From an uncultured Bacilli bacterium (GTDB lineage: Bacteria > Bacillota_I > Bacilli_A > RF39 > UBA660), in contig CAKOLK010000003.1 in assembly GCA_934096275.1 (NCBI GenBank), forward strand, positions 40,582-104,581: a stretch of 64,000 bases of DNA. The letters are read 5' to 3'. Every line of letters begins with the position of its first letter. Position 1 is the stretch's first letter. The notes under the pieces are model-generated. The model saw only the letters and a list, made by a program, of their open reading frames with translations. It made no database searches and was not told where the DNA came from. Below are positions 17,939 to 27,679 of this stretch, in pieces. A program made the position numbers and the translations under genes.

Positions 17939-18531
17939 AAAAAACATACAATGAAATTAAAACAATAAAAGAGTACGCATTAGTAAATAAAGTACCAATT
18001 ATGGTAGATGATAGCATTGACTTTATAATATCAAAAATACATCAAAAAAGAGTAAGAAAAGTACTTGAAATAGGTACTGCAATCGGATACTCTGCAATTA
18101 TGATGGCACTATCATCACCAAATATTACAATAACATCAATAGAAAAAGACAAAGATAGATACCTTGAAGCAGTAAAAAATATTAAAAAGTTTAATCTTGA
18201 AGATAGGATAACTCTAATATATAACGACGCCCTTGAAGTATCACTAAAAGAAAAATACGATCTTATTTTAATTGATGCTGCTAAAAGTAAAAACCTAGAT
18301 TTCTTCAACAAATTCGAAAAAAATCTAGAACCAAATGGAATAATAATAACAGATAACTTAAGCTTCCATGGCTACGTAGAACAAGAACCATCACAAATAA
18401 AAAATAGAAACATCAGAGCCTTAGTTAGAAAAATAAGAAACTACATAGACTTTTTAGAAAATAATCTTAAATATAAAACAACATTCTATGAAATCGGAGA
18501 TGGACTATCAGTTACAGAAAAAAGGATGTGA
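17932..18531 (+). CDS. tRNA 5-hydroxyuridine methyltransferase (TrmR/YrrM family)
   Basis: A class I SAM-dependent O-methyltransferase related to catechol methyltransferases. SAM motifs: VLEIGTAIGYSAIMMA, SIEKDKDRY, and DLILIDAAKSKN. In Bacillus YrrM (TrmR) methylates 5-hydroxyuridine at tRNA position 34, the product of the U32-type proteins encoded next, so the gene order supports this role. The ATG at 17932 overlaps the mltG stop and is preferred over a GTG at 17923; both are in frame. Confidence 0.85.
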   Translation: MVEKTYNEIKTIKEYALVNKVPIMVDDSIDFIISKIHQKRVRKVLEIGTAIGYSAIMMALSSPNITITSIEKDKDRYLEAVKNIKKFNLEDRITLIYNDALEVSLKEKYDLILIDAAKSKNLDFFNKFEKNLEPNGIIITDNLSFHGYVEQEPSQIKNRNIRALVRKIRNYIDFLENNLKYKTTFYEIGDGLSVTEKRM

Positions 18532-18537
18532 TGTAAT

Positions 18538-19362
18538 ATGAAACTATTAGTCATACCAACATCTATAAATATTAAAAAATATGAGAATGCCTCTGCATTC
18601 CTTTTTGGTTTAAAAGACTTCTCATACACAACACCTATATCTATAACATTAAAAGAATTAAAAAAAATAAAACAAAAAACCAATAAAGAAATATTTGTAA
18701 AAATAGATAAAAACATCTTTAATAAAGATATAGAAAATTTAAAAAAAACTCTATTAGAGCTAGAAAAACTAAATATAAATGGAATCTTCTTTTATGATTT
18801 ATCAGTATTATCATTATCAAAAAAACTAAACTTAAAAACTCCATTAATATGGAATCAAAACTTTTTTGTAACCAATTATAAAACTTGCAATCATTATGAA
18901 GCCCAAGGAGTCTATGGAGCAGTAACCTCATCTGAAATAACACTACAAGAAATCCTAGAAATAAGAAAAAATACTAACTTTAAACTATTTGTTAATATAT
19001 TTGGTTATCAAATGATGGCATTTTCTAAAAGAAAACTAATTACTAATTACTTTAAATACTTAAAAAAGAAAAACTACAAAAGAAATAACTATATAATTGA
19101 AAAAGATAAAAAGTTCTTAATAAAAGAAACAAAAGAAGGAACAATGATCCTATCAGATAAAATATTAAATGGATTAAAATATAAGAATGAGTTAGAAAAA
19201 TCTAAAATAGATTACTTAATATTAGATCAAACAATGATAAAAGATAAAGACTTTAAAAAAGTATTACAAGCTATAAAAAATAATAAAGATATAGACAATA
19301 TTATTCCCAATACAGATACTTTATTCCTAGATAAAAAAACAATATATAAGGTGAAAAGATGA
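18538..19362 (+). CDS. U32-family protein, TrhP1/YrrN-like
   Basis: A 274-residue member of the peptidase U32 family in the position of Bacillus yrrN. The family core is weaker than in the next gene, but the pattern LIWNQNFFVTNYKTCNHYEAQGVYGAVTSSEITLQE is typical of the short YrrN paralog. Such proteins are needed with YrrO for prephenate-dependent hydroxylation of tRNA uridine 34. It ends overlapping yrrO by 4 nt. Confidence 0.8.
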   Translation: MKLLVIPTSINIKKYENASAFLFGLKDFSYTTPISITLKELKKIKQKTNKEIFVKIDKNIFNKDIENLKKTLLELEKLNINGIFFYDLSVLSLSKKLNLKTPLIWNQNFFVTNYKTCNHYEAQGVYGAVTSSEITLQEILEIRKNTNFKLFVNIFGYQMMAFSKRKLITNYFKYLKKKNYKRNNYIIEKDKKFLIKETKEGTMILSDKILNGLKYKNELEKSKIDYLILDQTMIKDKDFKKVLQAIKNNKDIDNIIPNTDTLFLDKKTIYKVKR

Positions 19363-20540
19363 AAAGAGTAGAACTACTTTCTCCAGCAGGAGACCTAGAA
19401 AAATTAAAAATTGCTTATCTTTATGGAGCAGATGCTTGCTACATCGGAGGACAAGAATTTAGCTTAAGAGCAAATGCTAATAACTTTTCTCTTGAAGAGA
19501 TAAAACAAGCAGTAGACTATGCCCATAAACTAAATAAAAAACTATATGTAACTACTAATATTGTTTTTCATAATGAAAACTTAAATGGAATAATAGACTA
19601 TCTAAAATATCTAGAAAAAATAAAAGTTGATGCAATAATCTTAAGTGATCCCTTATTAATAGACATAGTAAAAAAATATACACCAACCTTAAGAATACAT
19701 ATAAGTACTCAGGCTTGTACTACAAATGGTGAAACAGTAAACTACTTTAAAGAAATGGGAGTAGAACGTGTCGTTTTAGCAAGAGAAGTATCCAAAGAAG
19801 ATATGAAAGAAATATATGATAAAACACATATGGATTTAGAAGTCTTCTTACACGGTGCAATGTGTACATGCTATTCTGGAAGATGTGTTTTATCAAATTA
19901 CTTTACCAATAGAGATTCCAATCGCGGAGGATGTGCCCAAGTATGTAGATTTGTCTTTGATTTAGATAAAAAAAGAAACACAAAATACTCAATTGCAACC
20001 AAAGACTTAAATCTTTCAAGTAAAATTAAAGACCTAATAGAAACAGGAGTTGCATCTTTAAAAATCGAAGGAAGAATGCGTAGTACCTATTACGTTGCAA
20101 CAGTAATTAATAGTTATCGAAAACTAATTGATGCATATTATAATAATAACCTAACCAAAGATTTATTACACCATGAACAAAAAATATTATCAAGAGTGGC
20201 CAATAGAGAATCAACTACTCAATACTTTGATCATCAAGCAGATTATAATGATCAATACTACATTGGAAGAGATGAAGTATCAAACCAAGACTTTTTAGGA
20301 ATAGTACTAGACTATGATAAAAAAACAAAATATGCAACCATTGAGCAAAGAAACTACTTTAAACCCAAACAAACTATTAATATATTTGGACCCAATAACA
20401 TAGATTTTGATATTAAAATAGATAAAATATATGATGAAGATTTTAATGAACTTGATGCCGCTAGACATCCTAGACAAATACTTAAAATAAAAGTTGATCA
20501 AGAACTAGAAAAAGACTCTATTTTACGCGTTAAGTTTTAG
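19359..20540 (+). CDS. U32-family tRNA hydroxylation protein, TrhP2/YrrO-like
   Basis: A 393-residue U32-family protein with the signature EVFLHGAMCTCYSGRCVLSN and conserved cysteines CAQVCRF that may hold an iron-sulfur cluster. Blocks LLSPAGDLEKLKIAYLYGAD and SLKIEGRMRSTYYVATVIN are typical. YrrO/TrhP is needed for 5-hydroxyuridine at the tRNA wobble position; earlier annotations call it a collagenase-like peptidase. It completes a trmR-trhP1-trhP2 tRNA modification set and precedes greA. Confidence 0.9.
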   Translation: MKRVELLSPAGDLEKLKIAYLYGADACYIGGQEFSLRANANNFSLEEIKQAVDYAHKLNKKLYVTTNIVFHNENLNGIIDYLKYLEKIKVDAIILSDPLLIDIVKKYTPTLRIHISTQACTTNGETVNYFKEMGVERVVLAREVSKEDMKEIYDKTHMDLEVFLHGAMCTCYSGRCVLSNYFTNRDSNRGGCAQVCRFVFDLDKKRNTKYSIATKDLNLSSKIKDLIETGVASLKIEGRMRSTYYVATVINSYRKLIDAYYNNNLTKDLLHHEQKILSRVANRESTTQYFDHQADYNDQYYIGRDEVSNQDFLGIVLDYDKKTKYATIEQRNYFKPKQTINIFGPNNIDFDIKIDKIYDEDFNELDAARHPRQILKIKVDQELEKDSILRVKF

Positions 20541-20557
20541 AAAAGTACCCAAAAAAC

Positions 20558-20586
20558 TTGACAAAATCCAAAAAAAATAGTATCCT
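20558..20586 (+). promoter_or_regulatory. Promoter of greA
   Basis: Consensus TTGACA at 20558, 17-nt spacer, TATCCT at 20581. It lies in the gap between yrrO and greA, so greA has its own start. Confidence 0.7.
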
Positions 20587-20621
20587 TTTAGAGAACTTAT
20601 TAATTTAGAGGTGAATTTAAA

Positions 20622-21095
20622 ATGAATAATAAAAAACCAATCCTTTTAACAAAAGAAGGATATGAAGAAATAAAAGAAGAATTAAACGATTTGATAAATG
20701 TTAAAAGACCTGCGAACATTGAAGCAATAAAAGAAGCAAGAGCACTTGGAGACCTTTCTGAAAATGCCGATTATGATGCTGCAAGAAATGAACAAGCTGA
20801 AATAGAAGCAAAAATTAAAAAATTAGAAACTATTTTAGAAAACGTTCAAATAATTGAATCAGTTAGTACTGATGAAGTAGGAGTAGGAACAACAGTAAAA
20901 ATTGCCTATATTGACGATGAAGATGATGTTGATCAATACAAGATAGTTGGTTCTCAAGAAGCAGACCCATTTGAAAGCAAAATATCAAATGAATCTCCAA
21001 TTGCTAAAGCCCTAATGGGACACAAAGTCGGAGATATCGTTTCAGTAGAAAGTCCAAATGGAAGTTACGAAGTAAAAGTAATAGAAATTAACTAA
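20622..21095 (+). CDS. greA: Transcription elongation factor GreA
   Basis: A 157-residue GreA: N-terminal antiparallel coiled coil with the acidic tip sequence LGDLSENADYDAARNEQAEIE, then the C-terminal FKBP-like domain ending GDIVSVESPNGSYEVKVIEI. It enters the RNA polymerase secondary channel and stimulates cleavage of backtracked transcripts. Own promoter upstream and terminator directly after. Confidence 0.97.
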   Translation: MNNKKPILLTKEGYEEIKEELNDLINVKRPANIEAIKEARALGDLSENADYDAARNEQAEIEAKIKKLETILENVQIIESVSTDEVGVGTTVKIAYIDDEDDVDQYKIVGSQEADPFESKISNESPIAKALMGHKVGDIVSVESPNGSYEVKVIEIN

Positions 21096-21123
21096 AAACA
21101 GATGAAATTAATCTGTTTTTTTT
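21096..21123 (+). terminator. Terminator of greA
   Basis: AACAGAT and ATCTGTT arms with a 7-nt loop, followed by T8. Confidence 0.88.
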
Positions 21124-21148
21124 GTATAATATTAAGTGGTGAAGCAGT

Positions 21149-23686
21149 ATGAAAAGATGTGAAGTAGATAAAAATAAACTTTCTCCAATGATGTTACAAT
21201 ATTTAAACATAAAAGAACAAAACGAAGATGCAATCATCTTTTTTAGACTTGGAGATTTTTATGAAATGTTTTTCGAAGACGCAGAATTAGTATCTCGTCT
21301 TTTAGAATTAACCTTAACAGGAAAAAATTGTGGTTTAGAACAAAGAGTACCAATGTGTGGTATACCATACCATGCTTATTTAGGATACTTAGAAAAACTA
21401 GTTAGTTTAGGATATAAAGTAGCAATATGTGAACAATTAACACCACCTGATAAAAAAGGAGTAGTAGAGCGAGGAGTAGTGCAAATAGTAACCAGAGGTA
21501 CCCTTATGGACTCCTCTGCATTAGATGAGAAAACTAATAACTATATAGGAAGTATCTATGACTATAATCATTGCTATGCTATAAGCTATGCTGATATATC
21601 AACCGGAGTTATGTACTCAGTTCTAATAGACTATGATGAAGAAAAACTAATTAATGAAATAATAAGAATAGATATAAAAGAACTAATTGTAAATGATAAA
21701 ATAAATCGTAAGATAATTAATACACTAAGAGAAAAATACAATATCTTAATAACTATAAGTAATAACTTTCTTGAAAATAAATATGAACATACCTATGAAA
21801 ACATTCAAGATATTAGAATTACAAACTCTATAAAACATTTACTATTCTATCTTCAAGAAATGAAAAAAGGAAACTTAAACCATCTTCAAAAAAGTATTAT
21901 TATAGATAAAAATGATTCATTAGAAATAGATATCCATTCTAAAAGAAACCTTGAATTAGTAGAAACTCTAAGACTAAAAGAAAGAACATATTCACTTTTA
22001 TGGATGCTTGATAAAACAAAAACAGCAATGGGATCTAGACTACTTAAAAAATGGATAGAAAGCCCTTTAGTAAATAGACAAAAAATAGAAAAAAGATATG
22101 AACTAATATCAACACTACTTACAGAATTTATCCTAAAAGAAGAACTAAGAGACTTACTAAACAATGTCTATGACTTAGAAAGACTATCAGGAAGAATAGC
22201 ATATGGTAACTTAAATGCTAGAGACTTAATCCAATTAAAAAACTCAATCAAAACATTCCCAGAAATTAAAAAAATATTAAAAGAAATAAACTATGAAGAT
22301 ACATTTGATACTCTTGATGACTTAAAAGACTTACTAGAAAAATCAATAAATGAAGATGCACCAATAACCATAAAAGAAGGAAATATTATAAAACCAGGTT
22401 ATAACGAAGAACTAGATAATCTAAAAAGTCTTTCAAGCGGAGGAAAAGATTTTATCCTAAAACTAGAACAACAAGAAAAAGAACGTACAGGTATTAAAAA
22501 CCTAAAAGTAGGATTTAATAAAGTATTTGGATACTACATCGAAGTATCTAAATCAAATATAGATCAAATAAAAGAAGAATATGGCTATGTAAGAAAACAA
22601 ACTCTTACAACTGGAGAAAGATATATAACTAGAGAACTAAAAGAAAAAGAAGACATAATATTAAACTCTGAAGAAAAAAGTATAGCTATGGAATATAAAC
22701 TATTCATAGAAATAAGAGATGAAGTAAGAAAATATATTACAAAAATACAACAAGCAGCAAAAGTAATAAGTGAAATAGATGTCTTAGTATCCCTTGCCAA
22801 TGTCGCAGAACAAAATAACTTTACAAAACCAACCCTAACAGAACAAAGAAACGTTTATATAAAAGAAGCAAGACACCCAGTTGTCGAAGTAGTATCTAAA
22901 AAAGAATATGTTCCAAACGATATAATAATGGATGAAAAAACTAACATCCTCTTAATAACAGGACCTAACATGAGTGGTAAATCAACTTATATGAGAATGT
23001 TTGCCATAATAGTAATAATGGCCCAAATAGGATCATTTGTACCTGCTAAAGAAGCAAAACTACCAATATTTGATAAAATATTTACAAGAATCGGTGCAAG
23101 CGATGATCTAGTAAGTGGAGAATCAACATTCATGGTAGAAATGAAAGAAGCTAATAATGCTGTATCAAATGCCACAAAAAATAGTTTAATACTATTTGAT
23201 GAACTAGGAAGAGGAACAGCAACATACGATGGAATGAGCCTTGCCCAAGCAATACTTGAATACATTCATGATCATGTAAAAGCAAAAACATTATTCTCAA
23301 CCCATTACCATGAATTAACAACCCTTGATAAAAAACTAAGAAATCTAAAAAATATCCATGTAAGCGCTATCGAAGAACAAGGATCAATAACATTCTTACA
23401 TAAAATAAAACAAGGACCAGTTGATAAAAGTTATGGTATACACGTTGCATCATTAGTAAACCTTCCAGATGAAATAATAACAAGAGCAAAAGAAATACTA
23501 GATGTATATGAAAATAAAAAACCTAAAAAAGAAATATATGAACAAACAACATTAAACTTAGACTTTAATACCCAAGAAGAATCTAAAATAGAAAAAAGAT
23601 TAAAAGAAATAAATCCTCTAGAAATAACCCCACTAGAAGCCTTAAACATTCTAGATGAATTAAAAAAAGAATTAAAAGAAAAGTAG
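21149..23686 (+). CDS. mutS: DNA mismatch repair protein MutS
   Basis: A full-length 845-residue MutS1. The mismatch-binding domain has FFRLGDFYEMFFEDA (Phe-x-Glu motif), and the C-terminal ATPase has Walker A GPNMSGKSTYMR, DELGRGTATYDGMSLAQA and STHYHELT. It recognises base mismatches and small loops and would limit slippage in homopolymers, which matters for the two poly-G genes that flank this region. mutL is not adjacent. rsmI follows after 8 nt. Confidence 0.97.
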   Translation: MKRCEVDKNKLSPMMLQYLNIKEQNEDAIIFFRLGDFYEMFFEDAELVSRLLELTLTGKNCGLEQRVPMCGIPYHAYLGYLEKLVSLGYKVAICEQLTPPDKKGVVERGVVQIVTRGTLMDSSALDEKTNNYIGSIYDYNHCYAISYADISTGVMYSVLIDYDEEKLINEIIRIDIKELIVNDKINRKIINTLREKYNILITISNNFLENKYEHTYENIQDIRITNSIKHLLFYLQEMKKGNLNHLQKSIIIDKNDSLEIDIHSKRNLELVETLRLKERTYSLLWMLDKTKTAMGSRLLKKWIESPLVNRQKIEKRYELISTLLTEFILKEELRDLLNNVYDLERLSGRIAYGNLNARDLIQLKNSIKTFPEIKKILKEINYEDTFDTLDDLKDLLEKSINEDAPITIKEGNIIKPGYNEELDNLKSLSSGGKDFILKLEQQEKERTGIKNLKVGFNKVFGYYIEVSKSNIDQIKEEYGYVRKQTLTTGERYITRELKEKEDIILNSEEKSIAMEYKLFIEIRDEVRKYITKIQQAAKVISEIDVLVSLANVAEQNNFTKPTLTEQRNVYIKEARHPVVEVVSKKEYVPNDIIMDEKTNILLITGPNMSGKSTYMRMFAIIVIMAQIGSFVPAKEAKLPIFDKIFTRIGASDDLVSGESTFMVEMKEANNAVSNATKNSLILFDELGRGTATYDGMSLAQAILEYIHDHVKAKTLFSTHYHELTTLDKKLRNLKNIHVSAIEEQGSITFLHKIKQGPVDKSYGIHVASLVNLPDEIITRAKEILDVYENKKPKKEIYEQTTLNLDFNTQEESKIEKRLKEINPLEITPLEALNILDELKKELKEK

Positions 23687-23694
23687 GTGATTAA

Positions 23695-24540
23695 ATGGGA
23701 ACACTATACGTTGTAGCAACCCCAATAGGTAATTTAAATGACATGACTAAAAGAGCAATACAAACACTAAAAGACGTAGATATTATTCTATGCGAAGACA
23801 CAAGACATAGTCTAAAATTACTAAATCATTATGAAATAAAAAATAAATTAATTTCATACCATAAATTCAATGAAAAAGAAAGAACACAAAGTATAATAAA
23901 CTATCTAAAAGAAGATAAACAAATAGCAATAATAACAGATGCAGGAACACCATGTATATCAGATCCAGGATACATTCTAATTAAAGAAGCAAGACTAAAT
24001 AATATAAACATTACCCCAATCGGAGGTATATCAGCATTAATAACAGCACTATCAATAAGTGGACTAAAATCTGATAACTTTACCTTCTATGGATTCTTTC
24101 CAAGAGAACAAAAAGATAAAAAAGAATTAATTAAAAACATAAAAGATAGTAATATAAATACTTTTATCTTTTATGAAAGCCCTAATCGTATTATAAAGAC
24201 ACTAGAATACTTAAGAGAGGAATTAGAAGATATTAATATAAGTGTATCAAGTGACTTAACTAAATTACATGAAAAAAATTACTATGGACAAATAGACAAA
24301 GTAATAAAAGAGTTAAAAGATAATGAAAATGCAACAAAAGGGGAATATACTTTTATAATAGAAACAAAAAACACTCCAAAAGAAGAAATAAATCTTTCAA
24401 TCGAAGCTCAGTTAATAGATATAATAATAAAAAATAAAACCTCACTAAAAGAAGCAATAAATATTTTAAATGAAAAAACAAATTATAAAAAGAAAGATAT
24501 TTATAATGCCAGTTTAAATCTAAAAGATATAAAGTTTTAA
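23695..24540 (+). CDS. rsmI: 16S rRNA 2'-O-ribose C1402 methyltransferase
   Basis: A 281-residue tetrapyrrole-methylase-fold protein with RsmI motifs: ATPIGNLNDMTKRA, LCEDTRHSLKLL, ITDAGTPCISDPGY and FYGFFPRE. It 2'-O-methylates C1402 in the decoding centre of 16S rRNA. Translationally close to mutS. The frame runs to 24540 and is followed by the promoter of the second poly-G gene. Confidence 0.94.
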   Translation: MGTLYVVATPIGNLNDMTKRAIQTLKDVDIILCEDTRHSLKLLNHYEIKNKLISYHKFNEKERTQSIINYLKEDKQIAIITDAGTPCISDPGYILIKEARLNNINITPIGGISALITALSISGLKSDNFTFYGFFPREQKDKKELIKNIKDSNINTFIFYESPNRIIKTLEYLREELEDINISVSSDLTKLHEKNYYGQIDKVIKELKDNENATKGEYTFIIETKNTPKEEINLSIEAQLIDIIIKNKTSLKEAINILNEKTNYKKKDIYNASLNLKDIKF

Positions 24541-24548
24541 ATAAATCA

Positions 24549-24577
24549 TTGAAAAACGCTCAAAAATATTGTATTAT
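24549..24577 (+). promoter_or_regulatory. Promoter of the second poly-G surface gene
   Basis: TTGAAA at 24549, 17-nt spacer, TATTAT at 24572. The minus-35 context TTGAAAAAC equals that of the first poly-G gene. The leader contains a hairpin with arms TAGACAA and TTGTCTA at about 24594-24621. Confidence 0.62.
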
Positions 24578-24640
24578 TAATTTATAAGAATAATAGACAA
24601 TATTTTTTAATTTTTGTCTAAAGATTAAGGAGGAAAAAAT

Positions 24641-26132
24641 ATGAACAAATATTCGATTGGGGGGGGGGCAAAAATTAACTAACCCTAATAGAAAGAAAGT
24701 GCTATTTATGATATCTTTATCATTATTTATGGTAGCAATATTATCTTTTGGGGCATACGCCTTATGGAATAGTGAACTACTTACTGGTAATAATAGTATA
24801 ACTACAGGACAAGTAAAGATGAGTTATACTGAATCAAATGAAATAGGAATGAATAATGCATTACCTATTAAAGATAGTGAGGGTAAGGTATTAACTAATT
24901 ACTTTGATTTTAAAGTTCTTTCTTATATTAAAACAAGAGCAAATGATGATACACAAAGAAAACTAAATTATAACATAGTACTAGAACCATTAACAGTAGA
25001 AACACCTTTAAACGACAATGAGATAAAAGTGTATCTAACTATGGTGGAGAATGGAAATGAGACAGTAGTAGTTGAACCTACAACAATTGATCAACTAAAT
25101 AATAAAGTTTTAAGTTCTAAAGAAGAAATATTTTCAAATAATAAAGCAGAAGTAGTAACAAGTTATAGACTTAGAGCTTGGATTGATGAGAGTGTAGATA
25201 CAACTAAACTTAATGAAAAGAAATATAGTTATAGATTTAGAGTAAATATTAATAATGAAGCTGCACCAGTAAAAGAAGATCATGCACTTACTTTTGCTAA
25301 ATCTAAAGTTGGAACAGATGGATTAGAACAAATAACTCATACAATAGATAATACATTACAAGTAGATAGTAAGTTTGCAACAGAATATAGATATCGTGGA
25401 GGAGATTCAGTAGTAAAAAATTATGTAACATTCAATAATGAAACATGGAGAATAATTGGAGTAATACCTACTGAAGATACAGATGGTAATGTGGAAAATC
25501 GAATTAAGATAATAAGAGATGCATCTATAGGAAATATGGAATGGAATACTACAGAAGATACAACAACTAGTTCATATAATAACTGGGTAACAGGAACATT
25601 AAATACATACTTAAATAATGATTATTATAATACATTAACAAGTGATGCAAAATACATGATAGGGACAGCAAAATATTATCTTGGGGGATACAATACTTCA
25701 CAAATAACAACTGATGTAATGTGGCAATATGAAAGAAAAAATGAAGCAAATAGAACAGGTTACTATTATGGAACAAACCCAATAATGTTAAATGATACAA
25801 GTAAAAAGATAGCAATAATGTATGCAAGTGATTATGGATATGCAGCATCAAAAGAATGTACAAGTAACTTATTTGATTATGATGATACAAGTTGTAAAAC
25901 AACAAATAACTGGCTAGATAAGAGTGAAACTACATGGTTACTTGCACAATATTCTGATAGCCACGAACACGCATTTTATATAGATAGGGGAGAGTACGTT
26001 GCTCTGCCTAGTTCTAATGGATATGTATATGGTGATATTTACGCAGTGCAACCTGTCCTAACTTTATCATCCAATGTAAAAATATCAAGTGGCTCAGGTA
26101 CAAGTTCTGACCCATACAAATTAAGCCTATAA
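24641..26132 (+). CDS. Surface protein with poly-G frame switch (OFF as sequenced)
   Basis: AAGGAGG points to the ATG at 24641, giving MNKYSIGGG. With the 10 G present this frame stops at TAA 24680 after 13 codons; the 491-codon frame starting near 24657 is entered with 9 G. The downstream protein has a membrane segment (VLFMISLSLFMVAILSFGAYALW), a TasA/CalY-like beta region (residues about 40-200), then a C-terminal domain (FNNETWRIIGVIP, then YAVQPVLTLSSNVKI) resembling the DUF6273/C-type-lectin-like domains of gut Bacillota surface proteins. Codons at about 25955-26060 are unlike the rest of the gene (CAC, CTG, GTG, GTC, AGG). Ligand unknown. Confidence 0.72.
24659..24668 (+). repeat. Mononucleotide tract of 10 G
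   Basis: Ten G within the start region of the surface gene. 9 or 12 G would join the ribosome-site ATG to the long frame; 10 or 11 G would not. The preceding coding bases AACAAATATTCG are identical in the first poly-G gene. Confidence 0.9.
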
Positions 26133-26155
26133 GGACTCCAAGTCCTTTTTATTTT
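26131..26155 (+). terminator. Terminator after second surface gene
   Basis: AAGGACT and AGTCCTT arms with a 2-3 nt loop, followed by TTTATTTT. Confidence 0.8.
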
Positions 26156-26222
26156 ATAAACTTTTCCTTTACTTTCCCCTAAAAAAGTGGTATAATAAGC
26201 CTCAATTAACGGGGGTAGTAAA

Positions 26223-26717
26223 ATGAATAATAAAATATCAGGATATATAATACAAATGCTTTTTACAATAATCATACTAATAACATCAACATTCATCTGG
26301 ATAGAAAATCAAGATAAAAAAATAGATTTTATAACACTAGATAACAAAATCTACATTGAAGAATTATCAAATCCAATTACCTTATCAAATGTTTATCCTA
26401 CAAAAGATGAAGATGGTATTAAAGAACAAGGATATACTTTTCAAGTAATAAATAACTCAAATAAAGAAGAAGTAACATTCTATTTACAAAACACTCTAGA
26501 AGAACAAGAAAACAGTCTAAACTATAAATACATAAGATACCAAGTAACTAAAAACAACAAAGTAATAGTAAAACCCACTAATATAAAAGAAAATGGTATT
26601 CTATTTACTGATGATAATACTAATGAAAGTACATACGAAATAAAAATGTGGATAGACTATAACTCAGACAACAATGTATATGGTAAAAACTTTTCAACAA
26701 AATTAGCGCTTTTATAG
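26223..26717 (+). CDS. Small secreted or membrane-anchored protein, TasA-like region
   Basis: A 164-residue protein with one N-terminal hydrophobic helix (YIIQMLFTIIILITSTFIWI) and a beta-rich exported part. The segment TKDEDGIKEQGYTFQVINNSNKEEVTFYLQNTLEE and the end YEIKMWIDY resemble the TasA-like region of the preceding surface protein, suggesting that the two interact or derive from one family. It has no poly-G tract. AACGGGGGTA precedes the ATG. Function not known. Confidence 0.6.
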   Translation: MNNKISGYIIQMLFTIIILITSTFIWIENQDKKIDFITLDNKIYIEELSNPITLSNVYPTKDEDGIKEQGYTFQVINNSNKEEVTFYLQNTLEEQENSLNYKYIRYQVTKNNKVIVKPTNIKENGILFTDDNTNESTYEIKMWIDYNSDNNVYGKNFSTKLALL

Positions 26718-26736
26718 TGCTATTTTTTTTATTTTG
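26700..26736 (+). terminator. Terminator before dnaI
   Basis: TTAGCGC with GTGCTAT around a short loop, followed by a T8 run; the left arm overlaps the end of the preceding gene. Confidence 0.65.
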
Positions 26737-26761
26737 ATTTATAATTTAATTAGGTGGTAAC

Positions 26762-27679
26762 ATGCAAGAAACAAAACAAATATTTAATAAAAACAAATAC
26801 AATAACGAAGTACTAAGAAAAAACTACATCACTGCATTAAAAGATAAAAAAGTATTAGAACTAAGAAAAAGAATAAATGCAAGTGATGAAACACTAGAAA
26901 AACACGTTCCTAATCTAATAGATTCAGCAATTCAGTTTGATAACTGCCTAAATTGCAAAGGACTACAAAACTGTAAAAACGAAATACAAGGATACTGCTA
27001 TTACCCAAAAGAAGAAAACAATACTATAACTTTCTCATACGTAGCATGTAAATATAAAAACAATGAACTAAAAAAAGACAAATATAAAGAAAACATTGAC
27101 TTATATAACGTTCCAACATCAATAAAAAATGCTTGTATGAAAGATTTATATACAGATGATAAATCACGTATTGAACCAATAAAATACATTAATAATTATT
27201 ACAATACATATAATACCAATAGACAAAAAGGACTATACCTATATGGAAACTTTGGAAGTGGAAAAACATATATAATCGCAGCACTTCTAAATGAATTTGC
27301 TAAAAAAGATATAAAATCTGCGATTATATACTTTCCAGAATTTCTAAGAACCTTAAAAGAATCATTCTCAAACGATGAAAATATATCATACAGTGAAAAA
27401 TATGAATACATAAAAAAAATACCAATTCTTTTAATTGACGACATCGGAGCAGAAAATGTAACATCATGGGGAAGAGACGAAATACTAGGAACAATACTTC
27501 AATACCGTATGGATGAAAACCTTCCAACATTCTTTACCTCAAACCTATCACTCGAAGAACTAGAAACACATCTTAGCAATACCAATAAAACAATTGACAA
27601 AGTAAAAGCAAGAAGAATAATTGAAAGAATAAAATACTTATCAACAGAAATGAAAATGATCGGAGTAAATCGTCGATGA
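26762..27679 (+). CDS. dnaI: Helicase loader DnaI
   Basis: A 305-residue DnaI: N-terminal zinc-binding domain (CLNCKGLQNC with later cysteines) and C-terminal AAA+ ATPase with Walker A GNFGSGKTY, Walker B PILLIDDIGAE and sensor region FTSNLSLEEL. It loads the replicative helicase DnaC at the origin together with DnaB and DnaD. It overlaps the following RNB gene by 4 nt. In Bacillus it follows dnaB directly; here that pair is split. Confidence 0.93.
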   Translation: MQETKQIFNKNKYNNEVLRKNYITALKDKKVLELRKRINASDETLEKHVPNLIDSAIQFDNCLNCKGLQNCKNEIQGYCYYPKEENNTITFSYVACKYKNNELKKDKYKENIDLYNVPTSIKNACMKDLYTDDKSRIEPIKYINNYYNTYNTNRQKGLYLYGNFGSGKTYIIAALLNEFAKKDIKSAIIYFPEFLRTLKESFSNDENISYSEKYEYIKKIPILLIDDIGAENVTSWGRDEILGTILQYRMDENLPTFFTSNLSLEELETHLSNTNKTIDKVKARRIIERIKYLSTEMKMIGVNRR

